From the NCBI GenBank assembly GCA_017443595.1, contig JAFSYU010000041.1, positions 1-64,000 on the forward strand: a DNA stretch of 64,000 nucleotides. The letters are read 5' to 3'. The notes under the pieces are model-generated. The model made no database searches and was not told the DNA's origin. It was given only the letters and a program-made list of their open reading frames with translations. Shown here piece after piece: positions 54,251 through 62,882 of the stretch. This DNA comes from Clostridia bacterium. Lineage in GTDB: Bacteria > Bacillota > Clostridia > Oscillospirales > CAG-272. The position numbers and the translations under genes were made by a program. Each line of letters starts with the position of its first letter. Position 1 is the stretch's first letter.

Positions 54251-55839
54251 TGAAACAGAGAAGTACGTCAAAAACAGTAATACAGGTATGCCTGGCGCTT
54301 TTCTTCATTGCGGTGGTCATAGCGCCTATCATCACCATGTTTACGAGAATAAACTCGGAGAGTATAAGATCTCTTACAAGCTCCCCGAATTTTGTGCCGG
54401 CTATATTCAATTCCGTAACAACGGCTCTGACGGCGACGGTGATATCAATGGTGCTGGCGATCCTTGCGTCATTTTCGCTTTGCCGTACGTCCATGCGCGG
54501 CAAGGGCATTTTCTCAATGCTTTTCGTTTTGCCGATGCTCGTTCCGTCCATTTCGCACGCTTACGGATTAAAGGCGCTTATAGGCGTCAACGGCTCCGGT
54601 ATGCTTGCGTTCATGCTTGGAAGCAACGTCAGTATATACGGTTTCCGGGGGATCGTTGCCGGATCTGTAATGTATTCGTTCCCGGTGGCGTTTCTTATGA
54701 TACAGAGCATCCTTCAGTATGAGGACGGAATGCCTTACAAGGCCGCCGCGGTGCTCGGAATACCGCCTTTGCGCAGATTTACGGGCATAACGCTGCCTTA
54801 TATGAAAAAAACGCTTATATCAATGTTTTTTGCCGTGTTTACGATGATAATGACTGACTACGGCGTGCCCGCGGCGCTGAAAAACGAGAATTTCGGAGAC
54901 ACGCTCTCCACCATAATGTTCAGCGACGCGACTCAGCTGAAGCTCGGAAACGCCGGCGTCATAGGCATAATGCTGCTTGTGCCCGCCGTTGTGGCGTTTG
55001 CGGTCGATATGCTCGTGCCGGAGCTGAGCCAGTCCGGCTTCGTTTCGGAAGGAGTTGAAGCGGGAAAAGGCAAACTGCCTAAGATCGCCGCGTATATTTT
55101 CTGTTCGATCCTTGCGATAGCCATACTGATGCCCATTACGGCGTTTATTATCCAGGTGTTTGCAAAATCGTACCCGAGAGATATGTCGTTTTCACTTACG
55201 CACGTCCAGAACACGCTGAAAAGCGGCGCGGACAGATTTTTGCTGAATTCTCTTATTTATTCCGTCATAGCCGCCGTATTCGGTACGCTGCTTGCGTTTA
55301 TATGCGCTTATATGACGACGAGAGCAAAGAGCAGAATTACAAAAGCGCTTCACCTTATGTCAATAACGTCTGTCGCAATACCGGGTCTTGTCCTGGGTCT
55401 TTCGTATATCATATTCTTCAAAAACACGCCTATATACGGGACTATATTCATAATCGGTCTGGCAAACTCCATACACTTTTTCGCCTCTCCGTACCTTATG
55501 ATGTATAATACGCTCGGCAAGGTCAACCCCGATCTTGAGGCGGTGGGCAAAACGCTCGGCATCAAGCGTATACGCATAATAACGGACGTTATAGTGCCTA
55601 AGGTAAGATTTACGATGTATGAAATGGTGGTTTACTTCTTTGTAAACTCGATGATGACGATATCCGCGGTATCGCTTTTAGCGCCTCCCGCGCCTCAGCC
55701 TCTGTCGCTTATGATCTCCAGCGCGGAAAGCCAGATAGACATAGGCAAAGCCGCTACCGTCTCGCTTATGATACTTGTTATAAACTTTATAATAAAACTC
55801 ATTATAACGTTTATAAACAGAAAAAAGAGCAAAGAATAA
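54247..55839 (+). CDS. ABC importer permease, two fused halves
   Basis: A 530-residue permease with two copies of the importer permease fold (about 12 membrane helices). The EAA-type coupling loops are visible in each half: PYKAAAVLGIPPLRRF (about 161-176) and DLEAVGKTLGIKRIR (about 433-447). Fused permeases are usual for Fe3+ and some phosphonate importers. ATGA overlap with the ATPase; an adjacent second ATG is also possible as start. Confidence 0.93.
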   Translation: MMKQRSTSKTVIQVCLALFFIAVVIAPIITMFTRINSESIRSLTSSPNFVPAIFNSVTTALTATVISMVLAILASFSLCRTSMRGKGIFSMLFVLPMLVPSISHAYGLKALIGVNGSGMLAFMLGSNVSIYGFRGIVAGSVMYSFPVAFLMIQSILQYEDGMPYKAAAVLGIPPLRRFTGITLPYMKKTLISMFFAVFTMIMTDYGVPAALKNENFGDTLSTIMFSDATQLKLGNAGVIGIMLLVPAVVAFAVDMLVPELSQSGFVSEGVEAGKGKLPKIAAYIFCSILAIAILMPITAFIIQVFAKSYPRDMSFSLTHVQNTLKSGADRFLLNSLIYSVIAAVFGTLLAFICAYMTTRAKSRITKALHLMSITSVAIPGLVLGLSYIIFFKNTPIYGTIFIIGLANSIHFFASPYLMMYNTLGKVNPDLEAVGKTLGIKRIRIITDVIVPKVRFTMYEMVVYFFVNSMMTISAVSLLAPPAPQPLSLMISSAESQIDIGKAATVSLMILVINFIIKLIITFINRKKSKE

Positions 55840-55849
55840 AAAAAGGCGG

Positions 55850-55917
55850 GCGCCGCCCGTCTGTGACAGTATAAAGAATATTCTTTATTTTATTGCGGTC
55901 ATAAAAAAATCCCTTGT
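55850..55917 (+). other. GC palindrome and AT-rich stretch after the permease gene
   Basis: A short palindrome GGCGGGCGCCGCCCG lies just after an A-run at the end of the permease gene. It is probably a weak terminator, as no T-run follows directly. Then comes an AT-rich stretch leading to array C. Confidence 0.4.
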
Positions 55918-56127
55918 TGCGGTGTACTTCGTAAGGAAGTACACCGCAGCTAAATTCGCCTTGCGGCGAGCTAAATTGGGCTTCGCCCAGCTAAATTTGC
56001 TTCGCAAGCTAAATTCGGCTTTGCCGAGCTGAAAAAGGCGAATTTAATTTAGCTGTCCCTATGGGACAATTTAGCTATCAAACGCAGTAAGATAATTTAG
56101 CTGCGAGCGACTGCGAGCAATTTAGCT
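55918..56127. repeat. Intergenic two-armed hairpin array C (linker AGCTAAATT)
   Basis: It opens with a perfect 13-bp hairpin (55918-55948, arms TGCGGTGTACTTC / GAAGTACACCGCA). Four direct linkers AGCTAAATT follow (55948, 55969, 55989, 56007) with mini-hairpins CGCC-TTGC-GGCG, GGGC-TTC-GCCC, TGC-TTC-GCA, CGGC-TTT-GCCG between them. Then four inverted linkers AATTTAGCT lie at 56046, 56068, 56094 and 56119, with TGTCCC-TAT-GGGACA among the inserts. No ORF. It sits between convergent genes. Confidence 0.85.
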
Positions 56128-56180
56128 GTTTTCAAAATCATTCTTAATATCAGAGCGGTTAGAACAAGCTGAAAGAAAAT

Positions 56181-56226
56181 AACCCACTATGACACTTTCT
56201 CTATTTGAAAGATGTCAAAGTGGGTT
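56181..56226. terminator. Long near-perfect hairpin, bidirectional terminator
   Basis: AACCCACT..TGACA..CTTTC pairs with GAAAG..TGTCA..AGTGGGTT around a 7-base loop, a stem of about 19 bp with one or two mismatches. T-rich runs follow on both strands (TTGTTTCTTCTTT, and TTTTCTTTC on the minus strand), so it can end both the importer operon and murC. Confidence 0.75.
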
Positions 56227-56266
56227 TGTTTCTTCTTTATGTTGCCTCTCTCTTACAGGGATTTTT

Positions 56267-57646
56267 TTATTTTATCAGATCCTGTATTATTACAGCGTTT
56301 GCGTTGCCGGCGCCCATTATTACCGCGGCGTCATCAGGTTTTAATATACTTTTAAGATACGCGGCGGCGCCGTGAAAATCGCCTTTATAAACGCCGTTAC
56401 TTGTGTCGGCGGCGAGCTTTTCCGCGGACATACCGAGTGTGTCAACTTCTCTTGCCGGGTAAATATCGCAGTATATCACCTCGTCGCAGCTCTCAAACGC
56501 GTTTATAAAATCCGTATAGAATTTCTTTGTTCTTGAATACGTGTGTGACTGGAAAGCGACGTAGAGTCTGCCTTTCGTACATTTGCGCGCGATGGACAGC
56601 GTAGCTTTTATCTCGTCCGGATGATGGGCGTAATCGTCGTAGATCTTTGCGCCGTTATATTCGCCTTTTAATTCAAATCTTCTTGCAACGCCTTTGAATT
56701 TTGATATGCCTTCCGCGGCGGCTCCGCCGTCTATGCCGAGCATTATGCACGCGCCTATACAGCACAGAGCGTTACATACGTTGTGCATACCGTATACGCC
56801 GAGTTTTATATGCGCGTATTTTTTACCTTTATACATCGCGTCAAATTCCGGCAGACCGTCCGTATTTAAGTTTTCAGCGTATACGTCCGCGCTGCCGTTC
56901 AAAGAACAGGTCACGAGCTTTCCCGTATATCCCTGTACGGCTTTTCTTCCGCTTTCAGAATCTACGTTCACCACCGCGCACGGCGACTGTGAAATATACT
57001 TTTTAAATGAGGCGATATAATCGTTTGCCGTTTTGAAATAATCCGCGTGATCGTAGCCGATATTGAGCACGAGCGCTATCTTCGGGTAAAACGACAGGAA
57101 AGAATCCGTATATTCGCACGCTTCAAAGCAAAGACATTTGTCTGATCCACGGCGGTAAGTTGAGTTTATATCTCTCATTACAGCGCCGTTCAGCACCGTC
57201 GGATCGAGTCCCGCGGCTTCAAGCGCAGAACCGAGCATGGCGGTGGACGTTGATTTGCCGTGCGTGCCCGCGACGCCGACCGATATATCAAAAAACGTGA
57301 CGACGTATCCGAGAAGATCCGCGCGGTGTATGAGCGTATAGCCGTTTTTCTTTGCGTACGCGTATTCCGGATTGTCCTCGTGTATGGCGGAATTGTACGC
57401 GAACACGGTAAAACCGCGGCAGTTTTCCGCGTTATGCCCTTCATAAACCTTTATGCCGTCTTTTGTAAGCGCATCCGTCAGAGCGGATAAGACCCTGTCG
57501 CTTCCGGCGACTCTGCAGCCGGCTTTTGCGGTGATCTCCGCCAGAGAAGACATGGAAACGCCGCCTATACCTATGAAATAAATGTTTTTTTCTTTTGAAA
57601 GTAATGTTGCTATTTCGTCCGGCGTGTAGTGTTCTGACCTCAACAT
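56267..57646 (-). CDS. murC: UDP-N-acetylmuramate--L-alanine ligase
   Basis: Cytoplasmic ATP-dependent ligase adding the first amino acid to UDP-MurNAc in peptidoglycan synthesis. The 459-residue protein has the N-terminal FIGIGGVSMSSLAEI (about 22-36), the Mur ligase P-loop GVAGTHGKSTSTAM (about 110-123), EACEYTDSFLSFYP (about 175-188) and DDYAHHPDEIKATL (about 335-348). I start it at MLRSEH (57646); the in-frame extension to 57715 has no ribosome site and no family support. AGAGG lies 13 nt before the ATG, a longish gap. Confidence 0.95.
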   Translation of the reverse strand: MLRSEHYTPDEIATLLSKEKNIYFIGIGGVSMSSLAEITAKAGCRVAGSDRVLSALTDALTKDGIKVYEGHNAENCRGFTVFAYNSAIHEDNPEYAYAKKNGYTLIHRADLLGYVVTFFDISVGVAGTHGKSTSTAMLGSALEAAGLDPTVLNGAVMRDINSTYRRGSDKCLCFEACEYTDSFLSFYPKIALVLNIGYDHADYFKTANDYIASFKKYISQSPCAVVNVDSESGRKAVQGYTGKLVTCSLNGSADVYAENLNTDGLPEFDAMYKGKKYAHIKLGVYGMHNVCNALCCIGACIMLGIDGGAAAEGISKFKGVARRFELKGEYNGAKIYDDYAHHPDEIKATLSIARKCTKGRLYVAFQSHTYSRTKKFYTDFINAFESCDEVIYCDIYPAREVDTLGMSAEKLAADTSNGVYKGDFHGAAAYLKSILKPDDAAVIMGAGNANAVIIQDLIK

Positions 57647-57822
57647 AATTAATATAAAACCTCTAAAAGATGAATTTATAACAAACCAAGAAAAAAAGTT
57701 AACAAATAAGCGCAAAATATTAAACAGGCGTCAATTAAATAGCCGTATCATTTAGTTATTTAATGTAATATAATGAAAAATACATAAATATGACAAAATT
57801 ACTATGTGAAAGGAAAATACAA

Positions 57823-58143
57823 ATGGAGATCACGAGTGTTAAAGTAAGGAAAGCGTTTGAAGACGGTACAATGAGAGCTATTGTTTCCGTTACTCTCGAT
57901 GAACAGATAGCCATTCACGACATAAAAGTCATTTACGCGGGAGACAGATATTTTATAGTCATGCCTTCACGTAAAGTTGCGGAAAATTCTTTCCGTGATA
58001 TCGTTCATCCCATAAACTCCGAGTTCCGCGCCATTCTTGAAAAAGCCGTCATTGACGCTTATTTTGAGCAGAAAGACGCTCTTCTTGAAGAAGCTATGCA
58101 AAAAGCTGCGGAAAACGCGGAACCGGCAGAAGCCGCGGAATAA
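57823..58143 (+). CDS. spoVG: Septation protein SpoVG
   Basis: A small nucleic-acid-binding regulator tied to sporulation and cell-wall control. The 106-residue protein has the family core MEITSVKVRK (1-10), MRAIVSVTLDEQIAIHDIKV (about 18-37) and YFIVMPSRKVAENSFRDIVHPINSE (split at about 45-70), then an Ala/Glu-rich tail. The start at 57823 has AAAGGA upstream; an in-frame ATG at 57790 gives an extension not found in the family. Confidence 0.95.
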   Translation: MEITSVKVRKAFEDGTMRAIVSVTLDEQIAIHDIKVIYAGDRYFIVMPSRKVAENSFRDIVHPINSEFRAILEKAVIDAYFEQKDALLEEAMQKAAENAEPAEAAE

Positions 58144-58159
58144 TCAGAACGGATGCAGA

Positions 58160-58184
58160 AGCCGCCTTAAGAGGCGGCTTTTTC
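58160..58184 (+). terminator. Terminator of spoVG, inside the 3' end of the opposing gene
   Basis: AGCCGCC-TTAAGA-GGCGGCT followed by TTTTTCCGTTTT. The stem overlaps the stop codon and last codons of the minus-strand glycosyltransferase. Confidence 0.88.
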
Positions 58185-58904
58185 CGTTTTCTGTTTTTTC
58201 CTGACGCGGCGTCTGATCTTTACGACGTCCGCCATCATCTTGAATGAATCCGAAAAGACGTGTACTTTTGATTCTCTGTGATTTATTATCTTTACCGGAA
58301 GCTCGCCTATTTTGTATCCGAGTGCGGAGGCTGTCATTATAGCCTCAAAGTCAAAGGCGAAGCCGTCCGTCTCACAGCGGCTGAATATCTCATGCGCGGC
58401 TTCTTTTGTAAAGCCTTTAATACCGCACTGAGAGTCGGAAAGTCTGAAGCCGCCTAAAACGCCTAAGACTTTTATGTAGATCTTTGACGCTAATTTGCGT
58501 ATGAAGGTATAGCCCTCGTAACCGTCTTTTGAAAGATTGCGGCTGCCGACTACCATCTGCTTGTCGGGGTTTTCTTCAAAGTATTTTACAACTTTGCCTA
58601 TTATATCAACGCCGAAAGCTATGTCGCAGTCTGTAAAAAGCGCTATGTCGCCTGTCGACTCAAGCATACCCGTGCGTACCGCGCAGCCCTTGCCGCGGTT
58701 TTTTTCATATCCGGCAAGCTTTACGTTGGGATGGTCCTTTGCGTAATCGAGCACGGGCTGACCGCAGTTGTCCGTTGAGCCGTCGTTTGAGAAGATAAGC
58801 TCGTAATCGTCAAAATTGGCGGAAAGATATTCGTCAAACGCTTTTACGGAGTTTTCTATTATGGAAGACTCGTTATACATGGGGATTATCACGGAAAGCT
58901 TCAT
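58167..58904 (-). CDS. Glycosyltransferase family 2, dolichyl/polyprenyl-phosphate sugar synthase-like
   Basis: A 245-residue GT-A enzyme without membrane helices. It has SVIIPMYNESSIIENSV (4-20), the acceptor-phosphate loop NDGSTDNCGQPV (about 40-51), GYEKNRGKGCAVRTGM (about 65-80) and DCDIAFG with the metal Asp residues. It resembles enzymes that transfer sugar to polyprenyl phosphate (DPM1-like). AAGGAGG precedes the ATG, and the gene is translated after the sortase gene. Confidence 0.87.
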   Translation of the reverse strand: MKLSVIIPMYNESSIIENSVKAFDEYLSANFDDYELIFSNDGSTDNCGQPVLDYAKDHPNVKLAGYEKNRGKGCAVRTGMLESTGDIALFTDCDIAFGVDIIGKVVKYFEENPDKQMVVGSRNLSKDGYEGYTFIRKLASKIYIKVLGVLGGFRLSDSQCGIKGFTKEAAHEIFSRCETDGFAFDFEAIMTASALGYKIGELPVKIINHRESKVHVFSDSFKMMADVVKIRRRVRKKQKTEKAAS

Positions 58905-58914
58905 TACATCCTCC

Positions 58915-59925
58915 TTAATTTGAAACGCCTACGAGCACCGCGTGCAGCGCCCAGCGCATTCCGTCGCCTCTGACCGTACAGGTGGAGAGCGTCAGCAGTT
59001 TACTGTCTTTTGTAAAGTTTACGTTCTTTTTGAATATTGATTTATTCTGGCATTTCTTACAGAAAGCTATAAATTCCTCATCGCTTTCAAACGAGGTCTG
59101 GATATAGTTGTACGAAGCGTACGTGTCGTATATCGAAAACAGTTCGTACGTGTAAAGTCCGTCCGGCGTTATGATGTTAATGACCTGGTTGCGGAACGCC
59201 GCCTCATCCGTTGCGAAATCAAGCAGAGGAGCGAACATTATACGCGCCGTATTCATATTGTGACCGTAAATTATGAGATTGCGGTTTGACAACACGTTGC
59301 GGTTGTTGCGGAAGTCTAAGAATATGGAGCCGTAGCGCGTGTATTTGCCGTTATATTCCGTGTAAAGATAATCCGTATTCGTCTTGCCCTGCACGACGAT
59401 GTAATTGACCTTTGTACCGGGAACGTCTATCCAGCCCCATACGTCCGGATACATCCTCTGCAAGCCTACGAACTGGGCGCGCTTTTTTTCAAAATATTCG
59501 TTATACGTTCCGGAGTGATCTATGTTTATAGGACCTATATCCACGTCCTCCATGGTCTGACCGAGAGTCATCGTGGCGGTGTTGCCGTTGTTTTTAGCCG
59601 AGATCTGCGCGTATTTCGTATTTATTTTTCCCTCGCCCAAATTCTCAAAATAGTCATTTTGCTGCTGCTTTTCCATATACTGTATGGCATAGGTCGCAAT
59701 ATATCCGGACGCGCCGAGAAAAACGAGAAAGCAAAGGAGCATAGCCGTGTATCTGATAGCTTTGCTCAAAGCCGTTCTCATAAGGTTCTTTTTAGTCAGA
59801 TCGCTTCTGTGCGATATGTCGGAGGGACGCGCGTTTTCAAGCTCTTCTGCAAACGCGGTCTGCTTATCCGCCCATTCGGTATTAAGAACGCTGTTTTTTA
59901 CCGGGCTGACAGTTTTTTTGCTCAT
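58915..59925 (-). CDS. srtB: Class B sortase
   Basis: A membrane transpeptidase that joins surface proteins to peptidoglycan. The 336-residue protein has a cytoplasmic part (1-57), one membrane helix (58-81) and a class B fold. The catalytic triad is present: His222 (YGHNM), Cys316 (LSTCT) and Arg324. The cytoplasmic part is longer than usual. The start MSKKTV (59925) has AAAGGA 8 nt upstream; the frame from 59955 does not. It is the active paralogue of the dead sortase at 31791-32696. No sorting-signal substrate is seen nearby. Confidence 0.92.
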   Translation of the reverse strand: MSKKTVSPVKNSVLNTEWADKQTAFAEELENARPSDISHRSDLTKKNLMRTALSKAIRYTAMLLCFLVFLGASGYIATYAIQYMEKQQQNDYFENLGEGKINTKYAQISAKNNGNTATMTLGQTMEDVDIGPINIDHSGTYNEYFEKKRAQFVGLQRMYPDVWGWIDVPGTKVNYIVVQGKTNTDYLYTEYNGKYTRYGSIFLDFRNNRNVLSNRNLIIYGHNMNTARIMFAPLLDFATDEAAFRNQVINIITPDGLYTYELFSIYDTYASYNYIQTSFESDEEFIAFCKKCQNKSIFKKNVNFTKDSKLLTLSTCTVRGDGMRWALHAVLVGVSN

Positions 59926-59970
59926 ACGGACCGTCCTTTTTAAAAAATGCGGCAAGTGCCATTATTTATT

Positions 59971-59999
59971 ATTATATTCAAAATTTTTGAAATATGCAA
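59971..59999 (-). promoter_or_regulatory. Promoter for the sortase-glycosyltransferase operon
   Basis: On the minus strand TTGCAT (59994-59999), 17-bp spacer, TATAAT (59971-59976), about 45 nt before the sortase start. Confidence 0.8.
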
Positions 60000-60049
60000 G
60001 GAATTTTGATGTATTTTGTTTTTTGTTGCTGTTAGGATATTTTTAATTT

Positions 60050-60622
60050 ATGAGATATATTTATTTGGGAAAACGTCTTAAATGCAGCGTATTTTTACCG
60101 CCTTTGATATTTTTGTTTTGCGTATCCGCGGGACTTCAGAGGTCTTTTTCCGCTTTTGCCGCGGTCATTTTACATGAGGCGGGGCATATCACGGCCGGGC
60201 TTATTCTGAAGAGAAAGATCTCGTACGCCACGCTTTCCGCGCTAGGCGCCGATATAGAATACACGGGCGCCGCGTCGTATAAAGCGGATATTATAACGGC
60301 GCTGTGCGGACCGGTCTTCAGCCTGATATCGGGATTTTTGCTCTGCGGCGTTTTTTATGAATTCGCTGTGATAAGCGTTATATACGGGCTTATGAATCTT
60401 ATACCCGTGCCGTGCTTTGACGGCGGGCGCGCGCTGCGCGGCGCTTTGTATTCCTCTTCAGATATCACGGTGTCGGAGCGGATATGCGACGCGGTGAGCG
60501 TATTTTGCCTTATTATTATGTACCTTTTTTCCGTTTTTTTGCTTTTTTACACGTCTTTTAACGCGTCTTTACTGTTTTTGTGCGCTTACGTTTTTTTTGA
60601 TTCTTATATTAAAATGAAGTAA
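60050..60622 (+). CDS. M50 family metalloprotease (SpoIVFB-like, short)
   Basis: A 190-residue intramembrane zinc protease-like protein. The zinc motif HEAGH lies at residues 43-47 and the second metal ligand region is NLIPVPCFDGGRAL (about 121-134). About five membrane segments are present. SpoIVFB-type proteins process pro-sigma-K in the mother cell, but this one is shorter than B. subtilis SpoIVFB and no spoIVFA is adjacent, so another site-2-protease role is possible. No clear ribosome site precedes the ATG. Confidence 0.8.
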   Translation: MRYIYLGKRLKCSVFLPPLIFLFCVSAGLQRSFSAFAAVILHEAGHITAGLILKRKISYATLSALGADIEYTGAASYKADIITALCGPVFSLISGFLLCGVFYEFAVISVIYGLMNLIPVPCFDGGRALRGALYSSSDITVSERICDAVSVFCLIIMYLFSVFLLFYTSFNASLLFLCAYVFFDSYIKMK

Positions 60623-60660
60623 ATTTAATAAAAAATAAAAAGGTTTTTTATCAAAAGGTA

Positions 60661-60689
60661 TTGCATTTTGCGACAGTTAGTGATATAAT
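60661..60689 (+). promoter_or_regulatory. Promoter for potABCD
   Basis: TTGCAT (60661-60666), 17-bp spacer, TATAAT (60684-60689) with TGA before it. A start near 60696 leaves a leader of about 220 nt. Confidence 0.83.
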
Positions 60690-60898
60690 GTGACCGATAA
60701 ATAAGGAATCGGTCTTCACATGACCGGTCGTCGGCTCAGCCGATGGGGCGGGGGACAATACCCTGAACGTCCGTGTGTTATATCTCGGATTTTAATCCTT
60801 TGCGGTTTTTTATCTGTATATGACGCCTTATAAAAGAATGGTAACATCTCTACCCTAAGGCAAAATGAGAGTTCGCTTTAGCGGTCAGGGGTGTTTTT
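60690..60898 (+). promoter_or_regulatory. Long structured leader of potA, possible riboswitch or attenuator
   Basis: Stems in order: GACCGAT/ATCGGTC near the 5' end; GTCGGC/GCCGAT; a G-rich stretch with ACCCTGAACG; GCCTTA/TAAGGC enclosing GGTA/TACC; then ACCCT..AGGGG ending in seven T at about 60898, a possible terminator. The AGGGG can also pair with the earlier CCCTG, so two exclusive folds are possible. I match it to no known riboswitch class. Regulation by polyamine is a natural guess. Confidence 0.45.
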
Positions 60899-60918
60899 TT
60901 ATACCAAAGGAGCATTCT

Positions 60919-62061
60919 ATGGAAAAGACTAAAGTTATAGATCTTAAGGGCATTTGCAAGTCGTACGGCGGCGACGTGGTCCTTGACAATATCGACCTTT
61001 ATATCAGGGACAAAGAATTCGTTACGCTGCTCGGTCCGTCCGGCTGCGGCAAAACGACGACGCTGCGCATAATAGGCGGTTTTGAAACGCCCGATAAAGG
61101 CGACGTGTTTTTTGACGGCGTGCGCATAAACGACGTTCCGCCTTATAAACGCCACGTGAATACGGTTTTCCAGAGATACGCGCTGTTTCCTCATTTGAAC
61201 GTTTTTGAAAACGTGGCTTTCGGCCTGCGCGTGGCAAAAGTCAAAAACAACGAGATAGTAAAAAGAGTCAAAGAAACGCTTGAGCTTGTCAACCTCAAAG
61301 GATTTGAGAGGCGTTCCGTTGCTACGTTGTCCGGCGGTCAGCAGCAGAGAGTCGCCATTGCAAGAGCTCTTGTGAACAACCCGAAGGTGCTTCTTTTAGA
61401 CGAGCCGCTCGCCGCGCTTGACCTGAAACTGCGAAAAGATATGCAGAACGAGCTTAAAGCCCTGCATGACCGGACGGGCATAACGTTTATCTACGTTACG
61501 CACGACCAGGAGGAAGCCCTCTCCATGTCCGACACGATAGTCGTCATGGCAAACGGAAAGATACAGCAGATAGGCACGCCTACCGATATCTACAACGAGC
61601 CGAAAAATGCCTTTGTCGCGGATTTCATAGGCGAGTCCAATATACTTGACGGCGTTATGATAGAAGATTACCGCGCAAAATTCGCGGGCTTTGTGTTCAA
61701 GTGTCTTGACTCCGGCTTTGAAAAAAACGAGCCCGTGGACGTTGTCGTGCGCCCGGAGGACGTGGACATCGTACCTGTTGACAAGGGGATGCTCAAAGGC
61801 ACGGTTACTTCCGTCACTTTCAAAGGCGTGCACTGGGAAATAATTGTGGATATACAGAATTTCAAATGGATGATACAGACCACGGACTACTGCGCACCCG
61901 GCTCCGAAATAGGACTTTATATAGAGCCGGACGCGATACACGTTATGAAAAAATCCGAATTTTCCGGAATGTTCGGCGACTATTCGTCATACAGCGAGGA
62001 ATTTGATACGCTTTCCGCTCCGGAGGAGCAGGAGACGGCGCACGAGGTAGCGGGGGAATGA
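60919..62061 (+). CDS. potA: Spermidine/putrescine ABC importer ATPase PotA
   Basis: A 380-residue ATPase of the polyamine importer. Walker [10 protein letters not shown] (about 38-46), signature LSGGQQQR (about 140-147), Walker [12 protein letters not shown] (about 160-170) and a C-terminal TOBE-type regulatory domain ([18 protein letters not shown]). AAAGGAG precedes the ATG at 60919; an upstream in-frame ATG at 60865 lies in the leader hairpin. potB follows by 4-nt overlap. Confidence 0.95.
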   Translation: MEKTKVIDLKGICKSYGGDVVLDNIDLYIRDKEFVTLLGPSGCGKTTTLRIIGGFETPDKGDVFFDGVRINDVPPYKRHVNTVFQRYALFPHLNVFENVAFGLRVAKVKNNEIVKRVKETLELVNLKGFERRSVATLSGGQQQRVAIARALVNNPKVLLLDEPLAALDLKLRKDMQNELKALHDRTGITFIYVTHDQEEALSMSDTIVVMANGKIQQIGTPTDIYNEPKNAFVADFIGESNILDGVMIEDYRAKFAGFVFKCLDSGFEKNEPVDVVVRPEDVDIVPVDKGMLKGTVTSVTFKGVHWEIIVDIQNFKWMIQTTDYCAPGSEIGLYIEPDAIHVMKKSEFSGMFGDYSSYSEEFDTLSAPEEQETAHEVAGE

Positions 62062-62882
62062 GGAAAAAGACGTTTCTTGAAAAGGCGGCGGCTGTTCCTC
62101 ATATCGTCTGGATAGTGATGTTCATTGCCGCGCCGCTGCTGTTCGTTATATACTTTGCGTTTACGGACGCAAACGGCACGTTTACTTTTTCAAATATATT
62201 AAACCTTTCAAACTACGGCGAGATATTTTTAAGATCAGTGCTTTTCGCGCTCGTGGCAACGGCGGTATGTCTGCTGCTCGGCTATCCTTTAGCGTACTGT
62301 ATGTCAAGGCTGAAGCCGTCAACGCAGAAGGCGGTCGTGCTGCTTCTTATGCTGCCCATGTGGATAAGCCTTCTCATACGCACCTACTCTTTGCTCGCGC
62401 TGCTTGACAACGGCGGACTTTTGAATTCCCTGCTTGACAAGTTCAATCTGCCCGCGGTAAAGATAGTAGGCACGCGCGGCGCCGTTATACTCGGCATGGT
62501 GTACGATTTTCTGCCGTATATGGTGCTGCCGATATATACGTCGCTCTCAAAGCTTGATATCAAGTATTTTGAAGCCGCGGAAGACCTCGGCTGCAGCAGG
62601 ATAGCGACCGTATTCAAAGTTGCGCTCCCGCTTTCAAAGGGCGGTATAATTTCCGGCATAACCATGGTGTTCGTCCCGTCTATTTCAACGTTTTATATTT
62701 CACAGAAGCTGGGCGGCGGAAGATTCGATCTCATAGGCGACACGATAGAGCGCCAGTTCCTGATGAACAACAACAAAAACGTGGGCGCGGCGATATCTCT
62801 TGTAATGATGATACTTATACTCATTTCCGTAGCGGTCATGAACCGCTTCGGTGACGACGACGGAGGTGAGATAATAGTATGA
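62058..62882 (+). CDS. potB: Spermidine/putrescine ABC importer permease PotB
   Basis: A 274-residue membrane protein with about six helices. The EAA loop is [21 protein letters not shown] (about 170-190, in two parts: [10 protein letters not shown] and [11 protein letters not shown]). It pairs with PotC on the cytoplasmic PotA dimer. ATGA overlaps with both neighbours show translational coupling. Confidence 0.94.
   Translation: MRKKTFLEKAAAVPHIVWIVMFIAAPLLFVIYFAFTDANGTFTFSNILNLSNYGEIFLRSVLFALVATAVCLLLGYPLAYCMSRLKPSTQKAVVLLLMLPMWISLLIRTYSLLALLDNGGLLNSLLDKFNLPAVKIVGTRGAVILGMVYDFLPYMVLPIYTSLSKLDIKYFEAAEDLGCSRIATVFKVALPLSKGGIISGITMVFVPSISTFYISQKLGGGRFDLIGDTIERQFLMNNNKNVGAAISLVMMILILISVAVMNRFGDDDGGEIIV

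Noticed and set aside
55918..56127. Possible CRISPR array because of regularly repeated words
   Set aside because: Linkers are only 9 bp, spacers are 6-15 bp and self-complementary, and orientation flips midway. No cas genes are near.
60690..60898. Identification of the potA leader as 6S RNA, M-box, Mn or c-di-GMP riboswitch
   Set aside because: I compared it from memory with the hallmark motifs; a loose CCCTGA similarity to 6S RNA is not enough and other hallmarks are missing.
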